The notes under the pieces are model-generated. The model saw only the letters and a list, made by a program, of their open reading frames with translations. It did no database searches and was not told the DNA's origin. This document shows, piece by piece, positions 6,290-14,258 of a DNA stretch of 18,414 nucleotides (position 1 is the stretch's first letter; each line of letters starts with the position of its first letter). The translations under genes and the position numbers were made by a program. The stretch comes from Ramicandelaber brevisporus. Taxonomy: Eukaryota > Kickxellomycota > Ramicandelaberales > Ramicandelaberaceae. Location: contig MU602832.1 in assembly GCA_025201865.1 (NCBI GenBank), positions 8,589 through 27,002 of the forward strand. Reading direction: 5' to 3'.

Positions 6290-9052
6290 TCAGTTAAGCT
6301 GAGATTCGGCAGTATCGGTCTGAATATGATGTGCAGCCTTGTCTGTCTTTTCTTGGCTGGTGCTGGTGCTGCTGGTGGTTGCGTTTGCGGCTGATACAAC
6401 ATCGGCAGTAGCCAAACTAGCGATTGAGACGGTGGACTGAGCGGGGATTCCAGCCGGGGTTGGAGCGACAGCGGGTGAAATCATCAATTTACCAGTGATT
6501 GCACGCTTCGTGACCTGGTGACACTCAAGGGCAGAGACATCTGCAACATGACCATCAACCAAAGCTGGCTGAATGTCAACATTGAGAGAAGTGAAGAGTG
6601 ATCCGTTGCAAGTAAATCTAACTGCCACGGGACTTGGCTGAGAACGCTGAGAAGTAACAAATCGCGCCAAAATGAGATTTTGCTGCTGTTGGTTTTGGTT
6701 TTGATTCTGATTCTGATTGTTGCTGAGAGAAATTGGATCACGCTTCCAGAGCATTTGGCGAGAATTTGCATTCCATGTGCCTTCGGGTTTAGACATTACT
6801 TGAGAAATTGGCTCAGAATGCGGCGCAATAAAGCACAAGTCTTGGAGTGTAACCTCATGATTACTATTTTCAAGAGAAGATGATGACGAAGATGATGACG
6901 AAGACTGTGAGACTAGAGTAGATGTATAATTGGGCTCGTATCCAATGATCAGAGAAGTTGTAGTGGGCTCACATTTCCATTTTGCTGATAAACGCAATGG
7001 AATCAAACTATTGTTATTGTTGCTATCGGATACTATAGATTGATATCTAAGAATAGTAATAACGTGCGATGATGATGATGATGACGACGACGAAGAATCT
7101 GTAGACTGACCTGTGGCAAATAATTTACAGCTATAGATTTGGCTTCCACTGTCGTCATTATCACTGTCATAGTGCTCTTCATTCTCAACGAGAGTAGCCA
7201 CAGCTTTATTAACAGCCACGTGATCCAATGAACCAGATATTCCATTTAAGCGTAGCTTTACTAAAGTAGAGTTGGCAATATCAGCAGTGATATTATTCAT
7301 ATACAGTTTAATTTCACCATTGATTTGAACACGTTCCGCTCCTTCCAATGAGCAAACTGCATTGAGTGTCTCTGTAACACGAGCCTGAACCATTGGCTGA
7401 CCACTATTATTAACATTAGAAGAGCCATCGAGTGAAGCGAAGAATGTGGATGTGTTTGTGCTATTCATGCTACTCATACTATTCACACTAATTGGAGTAG
7501 TTGGAATGCTTTGTCCTTCAATCTCAGTCTCACTTTGTGCATTTTCAGCAGCAGCAGCAGTGGCCGGTGGAGGAGGAGGAGGAGGTGGTGCACCGTATAA
7601 TGAACGAATGTCAGTGCGGCGACGCGCAGTGGTGCGTCTGGTTGTGCTAGCACCAGCAGCATTGTTGATCGATGACTGAGTGCTGCGCAGGAAATCTGTT
7701 GCACGAGAGAGTGCATCTGCCTGCTCTTGACTATCTTCATTAACTGATGTTGCCTCTTTTATATCAAATTGAATGCGCTGCTGAGTTTGCTCCAGCTTGC
7801 TATTATTAACACTGCTGTTGAAAGCTGCATCGATTGCATTAGTCGAGACTGATCCACGCAGCTGAGGCGATGCCGAATGATCAATTTGCTCATTATTTTC
7901 CACAGTAATGTTATCAATTGAGGCCGGCTTTGAGAGGGAAGATTGATGCTCAATGTGATGCTGAGACTGATGCGAAGCCACTGGCAAAGGTGGGACGGCG
8001 GATGGAGACGATGGCATGATCGACAATCTACGTGCAATTGAACTGAGAATTCCACTAGTCGCCTTCTTTGGTCGACGCTGAACACTGGTGTTATTGTTGC
8101 CATTGCCACTGTCAACATTGTTTATGGATGATGCTGAGGACGTGGCAATGGTAGAAAGAGGACTGCCTGGTACATGATTGCTATTGACAACAGCTGCCGA
8201 AGTAGCAATTGGAGATCTTGGGCCATTGACTGATGCAGTTGATCTGCTGGCGTTGGTTCCAGTGCGTGATCTAATCTGAATAGATTGCACATTTGATACT
8301 CCCATCTTCTGATTAAAATTGGATTCAAACTGAGCAATATCCTCATCAATGTTATGACCAGCAATTGCAGTGCGACTACGATCCACTATATCCATTCTGC
8401 TACGCAATGCATCTTGAAGCGAGTCTGAATACTTGGCAAATCCTCTTCCAATAGCACTTAGTCTGGCACGCTCAATCGTCTCCAAGTGAGACAGCGCAGA
8501 GCTAATTGAGGCTGTCCATTGGCTTTCAAGATCACGTAATTCATTCGTGGCTTCATTCAGCTTTTTGACCGCTGAATCCATTTTACGCTGGCTGCTGCTG
8601 CCACTGCCTGACAATGAGTCCACTGCGCGCTGTGCCTTTGTGCATTTGCCCTGCTGATCTGAGATATCACGCAGCAGACGCGCCAACTGCGGCTCAGCCT
8701 GAGTCAATGCTCTCCAGCTAGAGTTTGTACTTGGCAAGTCGCGCAAATGAGGAAGAATATCTGAACTCAGCGTTGAGCTGAATCGTCCATGGACTGACGC
8801 CGCTGCCTTGGATTCTGCAGCAAGTGCATCCCACACTGGCGCAAGCCCACCCAGCAGGCTTGGACTAACCGCTGGTATCGACTGGCTAAGCTTGCTGAGC
8901 TGCGCAGCGTACTCCTGTTCAACAGCTGCACGCTGCTTAATGTAGGCAATCAACGCAGCGTTCACCTGAGCACCATTCTTGAGATGGCTACTAACAAACG
9001 AGAGAGCATCAGCGCTACGCGATGTAGCCGGCAAGCTGTCCGAAAGTGCCAT
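6290..9052 (-). CDS. SYP1: Syp1/FCHo-type muniscin (F-BAR plus mu-homology domain)
   Basis: This 920-residue protein fits the muniscin family, early factors of clathrin-mediated endocytosis that bend membrane and bind cargo or adaptors. Residues about 5-245 look like an F-BAR domain: an Ala/Leu-rich helical region with AYIKQRAAVEQEYAAQLSKL near 37-56 (the FCH signature) and long amphipathic helices to about 250. Residues 250-555 are a disordered Ser/Thr-rich linker. It has a basic patch (RRPKKATSGILSSIARR, about 326-342) and a run of eight prolines (489-496) that could bind SH3 domains. Residues about 557-860 form the mu-homology domain, with INGEIKLYMN near its start and W-containing strands. 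This domain is interrupted by two runs of ten serines and an Asn/Gln run. Length matches yeast Syp1 (870) and human FCHO1 (889). The start is the first ATG; an open upstream extension has no ATG. It shares a 99-base promoter with the gene at 9152. Confidence 0.87.
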   Translation of the reverse strand: MALSDSLPATSRSADALSFVSSHLKNGAQVNAALIAYIKQRAAVEQEYAAQLSKLSQSIPAVSPSLLGGLAPVWDALAAESKAAASVHGRFSSTLSSDILPHLRDLPSTNSSWRALTQAEPQLARLLRDISDQQGKCTKAQRAVDSLSGSGSSSQRKMDSAVKKLNEATNELRDLESQWTASISSALSHLETIERARLSAIGRGFAKYSDSLQDALRSRMDIVDRSRTAIAGHNIDEDIAQFESNFNQKMGVSNVQSIQIRSRTGTNASRSTASVNGPRSPIATSAAVVNSNHVPGSPLSTIATSSASSINNVDSGNGNNNTSVQRRPKKATSGILSSIARRLSIMPSSPSAVPPLPVASHQSQHHIEHQSSLSKPASIDNITVENNEQIDHSASPQLRGSVSTNAIDAAFNSSVNNSKLEQTQQRIQFDIKEATSVNEDSQEQADALSRATDFLRSTQSSINNAAGASTTRRTTARRRTDIRSLYGAPPPPPPPPATAAAAENAQSETEIEGQSIPTTPISVNSMSSMNSTNTSTFFASLDGSSNVNNSGQPMVQARVTETLNAVCSLEGAERVQINGEIKLYMNNITADIANSTLVKLRLNGISGSLDHVAVNKAVATLVENEEHYDSDNDDSGSQIYSCKLFATGQSTDSSSSSSSSSSHVITILRYQSIVSDSNNNNSLIPLRLSAKWKCEPTTTSLIIGYEPNYTSTLVSQSSSSSSSSSSLENSNHEVTLQDLCFIAPHSEPISQVMSKPEGTWNANSRQMLWKRDPISLSNNQNQNQNQNQQQQNLILARFVTSQRSQPSPVAVRFTCNGSLFTSLNVDIQPALVDGHVADVSALECHQVTKRAITGKLMISPAVAPTPAGIPAQSTVSIASLATADVVSAANATTSSTSTSQEKTDKAAHHIQTDTAESQLN
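6679..6722 (-). repeat. hexanucleotide repeat encoding (Asn-Gln)n in SYP1
   Basis: GGTTTT/GATTCT-type units on the + strand encode an alternating Asn-Gln run followed by four Gln. It lies inside the mu-homology domain, presumably in a surface loop. Confidence 0.75.
6875..7096 (-). repeat. two ten-serine runs within the mu-homology domain of SYP1
   Basis: Bases 7067-7096 and 6875-6904 each encode ten consecutive serines (residues 653-662 and 717-726). Both use mixed TCA/TCG/TCT codons of the TCN type, so the DNA is an imperfect GAT/GAC/GAA trinucleotide repeat on the + strand. Both runs fall between conserved strands of the mu-homology domain. Confidence 0.75.
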
Positions 9053-9151
9053 TGCAGTGGAAGAAATCGCGAAGAGAAAAAGCGTAAAGAGAAAAGAGAA
9101 GGAAAAAAACACTAGCAACAAAAAGACAGAAACAAAGAAAAGAAACCAGGA
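9053..9151. promoter_or_regulatory. 99-bp bidirectional promoter between SYP1 and the gene at 9152
   Basis: Only 99 bases separate the two divergent start codons. The + strand is almost entirely A and G, with very few T. The SYP1 leader is therefore CT-rich and the other leader AG-rich. A TCGCGA palindrome sits at 9067-9072. No TATA box is visible. Both promoters must overlap here or extend into the coding regions. Confidence 0.6.
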
Positions 9152-11128
9152 ATGAACACCCAGACTGCTGCTGCTGCAGCGGCAACCCCAGAGCGCGGTG
9201 CTCGATCACGCCGCGATAAGCGCAATGATGGCCGTTCATTGATACCGCGAGCAGTGCGGACTTACGACAAGGAGACTCGCCTTGCCCATAATCGATTCGA
9301 GATCTCCAGATCAGTCGGCCTGCTGCCTAAAAACGTTGCCGAGGTTCTGCGCATTGTGCTGGGACGATTTCTCAGTGAGCATCCAGCATCTGGATATGCA
9401 TCATTGCCTGGCAGTGGTGGTGGTGGTAGTGGCCATCAATCTGGAGTCAACATTCAGGCTCTCACCCACTTGATGTTGGCCATGGCTGCCACATATTCAA
9501 CGCCGCTGGAGCAGTACGTGAAACATGAGCTGGGCAGTGTGCTCAGTGCAGTTCAGCGTCTCGTATTAGCCCAAGGCTCTTCGCCCCGCATAGTTGCATC
9601 GGCAAATGCAGCTCTCCGTCGGATTCGACATTTGACAACATCGGCTACATCAGCATGGTCTCCTCAGACAGCCGTTGAGTATGCACTGTCGCTACTGGCA
9701 TCGAAGCGGATGCACGACTTGAAGAACTACATTGCAACATTGGACAACGACATGAAACATCAAGACATTCCCCATATTCATGCATTGCGAGCAATTGCAA
9801 ATATGGCCAGTGAAGCCAAATCAGTGACAGTCGGGGCAAGTCTCTCGCCTAAACCAGCAGCCAGTACAAATCGAGCATCAGCGACTTCAAATCAAAGAAA
9901 GCGCACTGCCAGAGATGCTGGCTTTTCAGATGACGACGACAACAACAGTGACGATGGGAATGATTACAATAATGATAACAATAATGATAACAATGAAAGT
10001 ATCCACCAAGCTGAACATTCTACAGTGCATCAGCCAAAGAAGATACATCTCCGTGATACCTCAACTGTCATTCATGACCTGTCTCGTGCAACATCTCTTT
10101 CGCTTAAACGCACTTCAGCCTCAGATGGCACCAATCCGCAGTGCAATGCAAGCCAAATGGACAGTTTCTTTTTGGCACAACTTGATCAAGTTGCTAGTCC
10201 AAATGTGGTTGCTCGTGCTATGTTCTCCAGCGCAGATTCGGCCGCCTCTAGCAGCTCAGTGCAGCGCACACCAGGGCGACGTCTGAGTAGCTCGGCTGGC
10301 TCAGTTCAGAGCACCGATGCAACTTCTTGGAGGGATATTGTCCAAAGCGACATTGTAGCCACTCGTATCATGCACAGCACGCTGGTTGCCCTCAGCAATA
10401 CTTCTGCTACTGCTAACACCACTAGTAGGAATAACCGGCGTTCCGCACCATCGTCCAGACGGAAGAGCAGATACACTTTGGACAGCGATGATGACGAAGA
10501 TGGCCTTGAAGCATTGAGTCATATAATGCCAAAGTCTTCTAATGAGATTGACCAAGTTGCGAGACATGCACTTGCTCTGGATCCATTTGCCGATTATAAC
10601 AATGTTGTGGCCCACATTATCACACATCATCACAGCGCGACAGAGAATGAAGAAAATAAACTTGGCGACATTCACGCCATCGAGCTGCTTGGTTTATTAG
10701 CCGAGCGAATCGACTATGGGATTATTGATGAGGCTGATGTATGGAAAGTTATTGGGGGAATACTGGCTGCCACCTCTCATCACATTCTTGAACCTCAAGA
10801 CAGTGACAGTATTCCAGAATCCTTCGCCTCTTCAATCGAGCGGTTCAAAGACCCGTCATTTGTGTTTAGTCCGGCGCTGTGGTCGTATCGGTGCACCTTG
10901 TGGCGTCGTCAAGTATTTGACAATTTGGGATTTGCTCGGCTAACAGCTGATGGCGGCTGGAATGGCTCCGCACTCCATGAGTATGTTACTAGATGTGCAG
11001 CGGTCTTGTTTGCCGAACCAAATGTTGGAATTGACCCAGTTAACGATTCAATTCAGGACATGATCAATGCATCTCCAAGCTTGCTCAGCTTGCTCGTATT
11101 CCGTACTTATCCCAGTGTGACATTTTAA
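9152..11128 (+). CDS. unrecognised protein, probably nuclear (658 aa)
   Basis: I do not recognise a family. The frame is uninterrupted from an ATG with G at -3 to TAA at 11126. The N-terminus is basic (RGARSRRDKRNDGR, 15-28). Residues 30-215 look folded and helical, with RFEISRSVGLLPKNVAEVLRIVLGRFL and an Ala/Leu-rich stretch, interrupted by a Gly-rich insert (87-95). Residues 216-450 are mostly low complexity. They include a possible nuclear localisation signal (QRKRTAR, 248-254), an Asp/Asn repeat (259-281) and a second basic patch followed by acid (SSRRKSRYTLDSDDDEDG, 434-451). A second ordered part (450-658) contains a helical segment (IELLGLLAERIDYGIIDEADVWKVIGGIL) and conserved-looking Trp residues (WSYRCTLWRRQVFDNLGF). 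Two helical domains joined by an acidic/basic linker suggest a chromatin or transcription factor, but this is inference. It diverges from SYP1 and converges with allantoicase. Confidence 0.8.
   Translation: MNTQTAAAAAATPERGARSRRDKRNDGRSLIPRAVRTYDKETRLAHNRFEISRSVGLLPKNVAEVLRIVLGRFLSEHPASGYASLPGSGGGGSGHQSGVNIQALTHLMLAMAATYSTPLEQYVKHELGSVLSAVQRLVLAQGSSPRIVASANAALRRIRHLTTSATSAWSPQTAVEYALSLLASKRMHDLKNYIATLDNDMKHQDIPHIHALRAIANMASEAKSVTVGASLSPKPAASTNRASATSNQRKRTARDAGFSDDDDNNSDDGNDYNNDNNNDNNESIHQAEHSTVHQPKKIHLRDTSTVIHDLSRATSLSLKRTSASDGTNPQCNASQMDSFFLAQLDQVASPNVVARAMFSSADSAASSSSVQRTPGRRLSSSAGSVQSTDATSWRDIVQSDIVATRIMHSTLVALSNTSATANTTSRNNRRSAPSSRRKSRYTLDSDDDEDGLEALSHIMPKSSNEIDQVARHALALDPFADYNNVVAHIITHHHSATENEENKLGDIHAIELLGLLAERIDYGIIDEADVWKVIGGILAATSHHILEPQDSDSIPESFASSIERFKDPSFVFSPALWSYRCTLWRRQVFDNLGFARLTADGGWNGSALHEYVTRCAAVLFAEPNVGIDPVNDSIQDMINASPSLLSLLVFRTYPSVTF
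9946..9993 (+). repeat. AAC/GAT-rich repeat encoding Asp/Asn run
   Basis: The sequence contains a 15-base unit repeated in tandem (AACAATAATGAT-type, about 9966-9993). It encodes the DYNNDNNNDNNE run in the unrecognised protein. The run is a low-complexity linker between its two ordered parts. Confidence 0.65.
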
Positions 11129-11254
11129 CTTTAACTTTAAATAAGCGCTATGACTCATTATAAAAACTGTTTTTTTAAAAAACAAAAAAGGTATTAACAA
11201 CAAACCCAAGTTATATTGGAGAGGAGGAGGAGGGAGGAGTTGACGTGACACAAC

Positions 11255-12814
11255 TCAGTGAGCTCCAGCATTGCGAGCGGCACGGCGTTGGCGTTTAACA
11301 GGAGCAGTAGTCTTGGTCGGTGCTGCAGTGGATGCATTATTATCCGAGGTTGCGGCGTTGGCATTAGCTTCTTCAGATGCAACTGTGGCGACTGCATCAT
11401 CGTCATGAGCGCGCTGTCTCTTGCCACGAGTTGGCTTGGCAGCAGGCACCGAAGCAGGAGGAGCCTCAGCAGTAGCAGCAGCAGTAGGTTCAGACTGGTC
11501 CCCATCCTTCGATTTGTTCACTTCATCAGCGGTAGTGTCGGCTACTTCTTCTGGTTTCTCACCAAATACCATCGGTGCGGACTCACTACTTTCAACGAAA
11601 TCAATGCTGACTGCAGGGATCTCGCTCTTGGCGCCATTGGCAAACAAACTGCGACTTGTTGAAACCACCGCAATGGATTCCGAAGCCTCCAGCTCTTCTT
11701 GAGATGCACGGCGGCCAAACACCTTGAATCTCTTCACACCACCATCAGGATAGATGGTCAAGCGCACATGTGTGAATGGACGGTCCTTGAGCACAACAGG
11801 AATCTCACGAACGCTACCGTCGACGGAGTCATCCAGTTCGGACAGATTGCTGCGCGCGCATACATGATGCCACACTGCGAGAGGATCCTTCATTGGATTG
11901 ACAGCGTTCGAATAGCATGCCTCGATACTACAGGATTCAGGAACAGTTCCGCCCATGTGGAGTGTGTCAACAACCACTCGGTCCAAGAAGCCAGGAGCAC
12001 CCAGCCGAATCGCGACCCAGTCTGAGTGGATGCTCTGGGACTTGTCAGATTTGGCGCGTGAGCGCGAAGTGAGCCACCCATCTCCAGCATTGGCGCCACG
12101 CTCAGGCATGATTAGATTTTCGGCACGTCCATGGGCTTCATTGCTCCACGCCACGACACGCGCGTTGTTACCAACAAAAGCGAGATCAACGTCGCTGGAT
12201 TGATCAGCATCCTCGCTTGACACAACTTCGGGCCAGGTTGGTCGCACTGTGCCAAACACACGGAAGCGAGCGACGGCGCCATCGGGGAAGATGCTGAGAC
12301 GGACATGCGAATAGGCATGCTCGGTCTCTTCCCACAGCGCAAACATGGTGCTTGCATTGGCAGACACGGCGACCTGCGGAAGAATGGTAACCCAGGCTGC
12401 GGTCTCAGCGTTGTATTCAGTATTGGCAGCAATCTGGCAGGCTTCGACCATGATCTCAGGCGCGCTGCTGCTACCAAAGCCAGCTGTATCAATCTCAATG
12501 CCCGTTATACTGCCTGGGAAGCCAAGCTGCAGCACTACCCAGTCCTTCTCGTCCTTGTTATGGCGACTGGTCTCCCATCCGTCGACATCGGCATATCCCG
12601 TCGTCTTGTCAAATGCAATCTGGCGCACTGAGGCTGACGCTGAAGGGCTCAACATGCGCTCTGCACGGCCAAGACGCTCGTTGCTGACATCGATAACGCG
12701 CGTGCCCAGCTTGGCGTTGGCCAAATTCACGTTGTTCGCAAGCGAGTCGCGTGTGGCGCGGTCGTCGGCTGCCACCACATAGAACTGCGGGAGTGTCGAG
12801 TGCTGATTGCCCAT
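11255..12814 (-). CDS. DAL2: allantoicase with long basic C-terminal extension
   Basis: Allantoicase (EC 3.5.3.4) splits allantoate into ureidoglycolate and urea in purine breakdown. The protein has the family's two similar jelly-roll repeats. Repeat one (about 32-195) has LGTRVIDVSNERLGRAERML, DGWETSRHNK, DWVVLQLG and HVRLSIFPDGAVARFRVFG. Repeat two (about 205-368) has AWSNEAHGRAENLIMPERG, DGWLTSR, DWVAIRLGAPG and HVRLTIYPDGGVKRFKVFG. The family normally ends soon after this (yeast Dal2 is 343 residues). This one continues to 519 with an Ala/Glu/Asp-rich stretch and two basic clusters (TRGKRQR, 462-468; PVKRQRRAAR, 505-514) that resemble nuclear localisation signals. The start MGNQHS fits an N-myristoylation consensus. 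The C-terminus is not a PTS1 peroxisome signal. A triple 8-bp repeat sits just upstream of the start. Core identity is very secure; the roles of the termini are inferred. Confidence 0.94.
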   Translation of the reverse strand: MGNQHSTLPQFYVVAADDRATRDSLANNVNLANAKLGTRVIDVSNERLGRAERMLSPSASASVRQIAFDKTTGYADVDGWETSRHNKDEKDWVVLQLGFPGSITGIEIDTAGFGSSSAPEIMVEACQIAANTEYNAETAAWVTILPQVAVSANASTMFALWEETEHAYSHVRLSIFPDGAVARFRVFGTVRPTWPEVVSSEDADQSSDVDLAFVGNNARVVAWSNEAHGRAENLIMPERGANAGDGWLTSRSRAKSDKSQSIHSDWVAIRLGAPGFLDRVVVDTLHMGGTVPESCSIEACYSNAVNPMKDPLAVWHHVCARSNLSELDDSVDGSVREIPVVLKDRPFTHVRLTIYPDGGVKRFKVFGRRASQEELEASESIAVVSTSRSLFANGAKSEIPAVSIDFVESSESAPMVFGEKPEEVADTTADEVNKSKDGDQSEPTAAATAEAPPASVPAAKPTRGKRQRAHDDDAVATVASEEANANAATSDNNASTAAPTKTTAPVKRQRRAARNAGAH

Positions 12815-12822
12815 TCAAGAAG

Positions 12823-12846
12823 AGACCAAAAGACCAAGAGACCAAG
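12823..12846. repeat. 8-bp tandem repeat AGACCAAR, three copies, in the allantoicase leader
   Basis: AGACCAAA, AGACCAAG and AGACCAAG follow one another without gaps, ending 9 bases upstream of the allantoicase start codon. On the transcript strand the motif reads CTTGGTCT. It could be a leader element or simple replication slippage. Confidence 0.8.
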
Positions 12847-12979
12847 AGAACAGAAGAAGGAAAATAAAAAAAAACAAAGAACAAGAATTAAGGTTTGATG
12901 TGCAGTGTTTGTTTTCTGTTTTTGTTGCCAGAGAGGAAATTGCGAACCAGGAATCCTCCACGAGAGAAAGCAAAACGAA

Positions 12980-13020
12980 TACACACACATACACACAAGT
13001 ACATACACGTACACACACAG
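12980..13020. repeat. CA-type microsatellite, imperfect
   Basis: Short runs of CA (four to five units each) are interrupted by TA and GTA steps, such as ACACACACATACACACAAGT. It lies between the G beta stop and the allantoicase promoter and has no coding role. Confidence 0.8.
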
Positions 13021-13133
13021 CGGAGTTGCAAAGGATGATTAGAAAGAAAAAAAAATGAAAAAAGAATGAGAGAAAAAAATTGCATGTTACGAAATGGAGG
13101 AGAGAAGTGTGGTGTTGTGTGTTTTTTTTTGCT

Positions 13134-14258
13134 TTACGCCCAGATGCGAAGATTGTTGTCCCAGCTGCCTGTGCAGAGTGCCATGCCGTCGCTTGATACG
13201 CCGAGACACGAGACTCGGTTGTCATGGCCATTCAGGACGCCAATTCGGTCGCCACGGAGGACATCCCACACGTTGACATCAAAGTTGTCGTAGCCAGCAA
13301 ACAGCAATCGACCAGAGAGGGAGAATGCCACCGAGGTGACACCGCTGGCCAGCGAATCGTGTGCGTATTGGTTCAACTCGCGGTCGGCGCGCAGGTCAAA
13401 CAGACGGCAGGTGGTGTCGTCTGAGCCGGTGCCGATGGCTTCGCCAGATGGGAAGAACTGGACCGAGTTGATATCCTGTTCGTGAGTGAGGAAGGTTTGC
13501 ACGCAGCGGCCAGAGCGAATGTCCCAGACACGCGCCGTGGCATCGCATGAACCAGAAACGAAGATGCTCTTGTTGGGTGCAGGGGCGAGGCTCATCACGT
13601 CGGCCGAGTGGTCGGCAAACTCAAGAATCTTCATGCCAGCCTCGACATCCCACAGCATGCAGGTGGTGTCGCCGGAGGCCGTCAGAATCTGCCAGTCCGA
13701 AAGGAAACGGCAGCACGAGAGGTAGCCCGTGTGCGCAGAGAGCTGTCTGGCTGGTCGAGTGTTGTTGTCGCGAGGGGACGACATGGTTGCTGAGCTTTTC
13801 AGGTTGAAGATTGAGCAGATATTGTCCAAGCCACCGCACGCCACAAAGTTGCCGGATGGCGCATAGGCGCACGTCATTACCCAGGACGAAGCGAGCGGCA
13901 CAGCGTGAAGCTTGTTGGTCGAGTAAGCATCCCACACAATAAGCTTGCCGTCCTGGGACGCCGATACCAGATGTCTCGGGTTGGTGGCCCAATGCATCGC
14001 ATACACTTTGGCAAGATGGCCGCGCAGAGTGCGTTTCACTTTGATGGTGACACGGGGGAGAGGCTCGATCGTGCTTGCCATGGCACGCAGCGTGGTGTCA
14101 ACAAACGACTCGCGAGTAATACGAATGCGGTCCTTGAGCTGCTCCGCCTCGCGCTTTGCAGCTGCAATCCGCTCGGCGTAGTCTCCACCGGACCCTGCGC
14201 CGTTGCCGACGACGCTGCCAGCACTGCCGATCACTCCTGGTGCTCCAGTGTTGTTCAT
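13134..14258 (-). CDS. GNB1: heterotrimeric G protein beta subunit
   Basis: This 374-residue WD40 protein is a G beta subunit, which pairs with G gamma and G alpha at the plasma membrane to relay receptor signals. An N-terminal coiled-coil helix (about 27-62, [22 protein letters not shown]) precedes seven WD repeats forming the propeller (72-374). Diagnostic segments are [28 protein letters not shown] with GGLDNICSI (the G alpha-contact blade), [22 protein letters not shown] and the closing [11 protein letters not shown]. The Trp and Met of the SSWVM loop and the Trp of the last repeat, known contact residues in animal G beta, are present. It is about 34 residues longer than the 340-residue animal protein, mainly through a Gly/Ala/Asn N-terminus (1-25) and a short insert after FNLKSS (154-168). 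It ends almost immediately after the last WD strand, as usual. The start is the first ATG, with G at -3. The yeast counterpart is STE4. Confidence 0.95.
   Translation of the reverse strand: MNNTGAPGVIGSAGSVVGNGAGSGGDYAERIAAAKREAEQLKDRIRITRESFVDTTLRAMASTIEPLPRVTIKVKRTLRGHLAKVYAMHWATNPRHLVSASQDGKLIVWDAYSTNKLHAVPLASSWVMTCAYAPSGNFVACGGLDNICSIFNLKSSATMSSPRDNNTRPARQLSAHTGYLSCCRFLSDWQILTASGDTTCMLWDVEAGMKILEFADHSADVMSLAPAPNKSIFVSGSCDATARVWDIRSGRCVQTFLTHEQDINSVQFFPSGEAIGTGSDDTTCRLFDLRADRELNQYAHDSLASGVTSVAFSLSGRLLFAGYDNFDVNVWDVLRGDRIGVLNGHDNRVSCLGVSSDGMALCTGSWDNNLRIWA

Larger units (their letters stand above)
12815..13133. promoter_or_regulatory. intergenic region: allantoicase promoter and G beta 3' region
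   Basis: Both flanking genes read leftward, so this 319-base gap carries the 3' untranslated region of the G beta gene (right side) and the promoter of allantoicase (left side). It holds a triple 8-bp repeat next to the allantoicase start, several A runs, a CA-type microsatellite (about 12980-13020) and a T run near 13121-13129. I found no GATAA elements of the kind that often control fungal nitrogen-catabolic genes, and no canonical AATAAA for the G beta transcript. Confidence 0.5.

Noticed and set aside
9053-9121. In-frame upstream extension of SYP1 giving a very hydrophobic leader
   Set aside because: It has only a TTG start. The hydrophobic look comes from the CT-rich promoter strand, and F-BAR proteins of this family are cytosolic.
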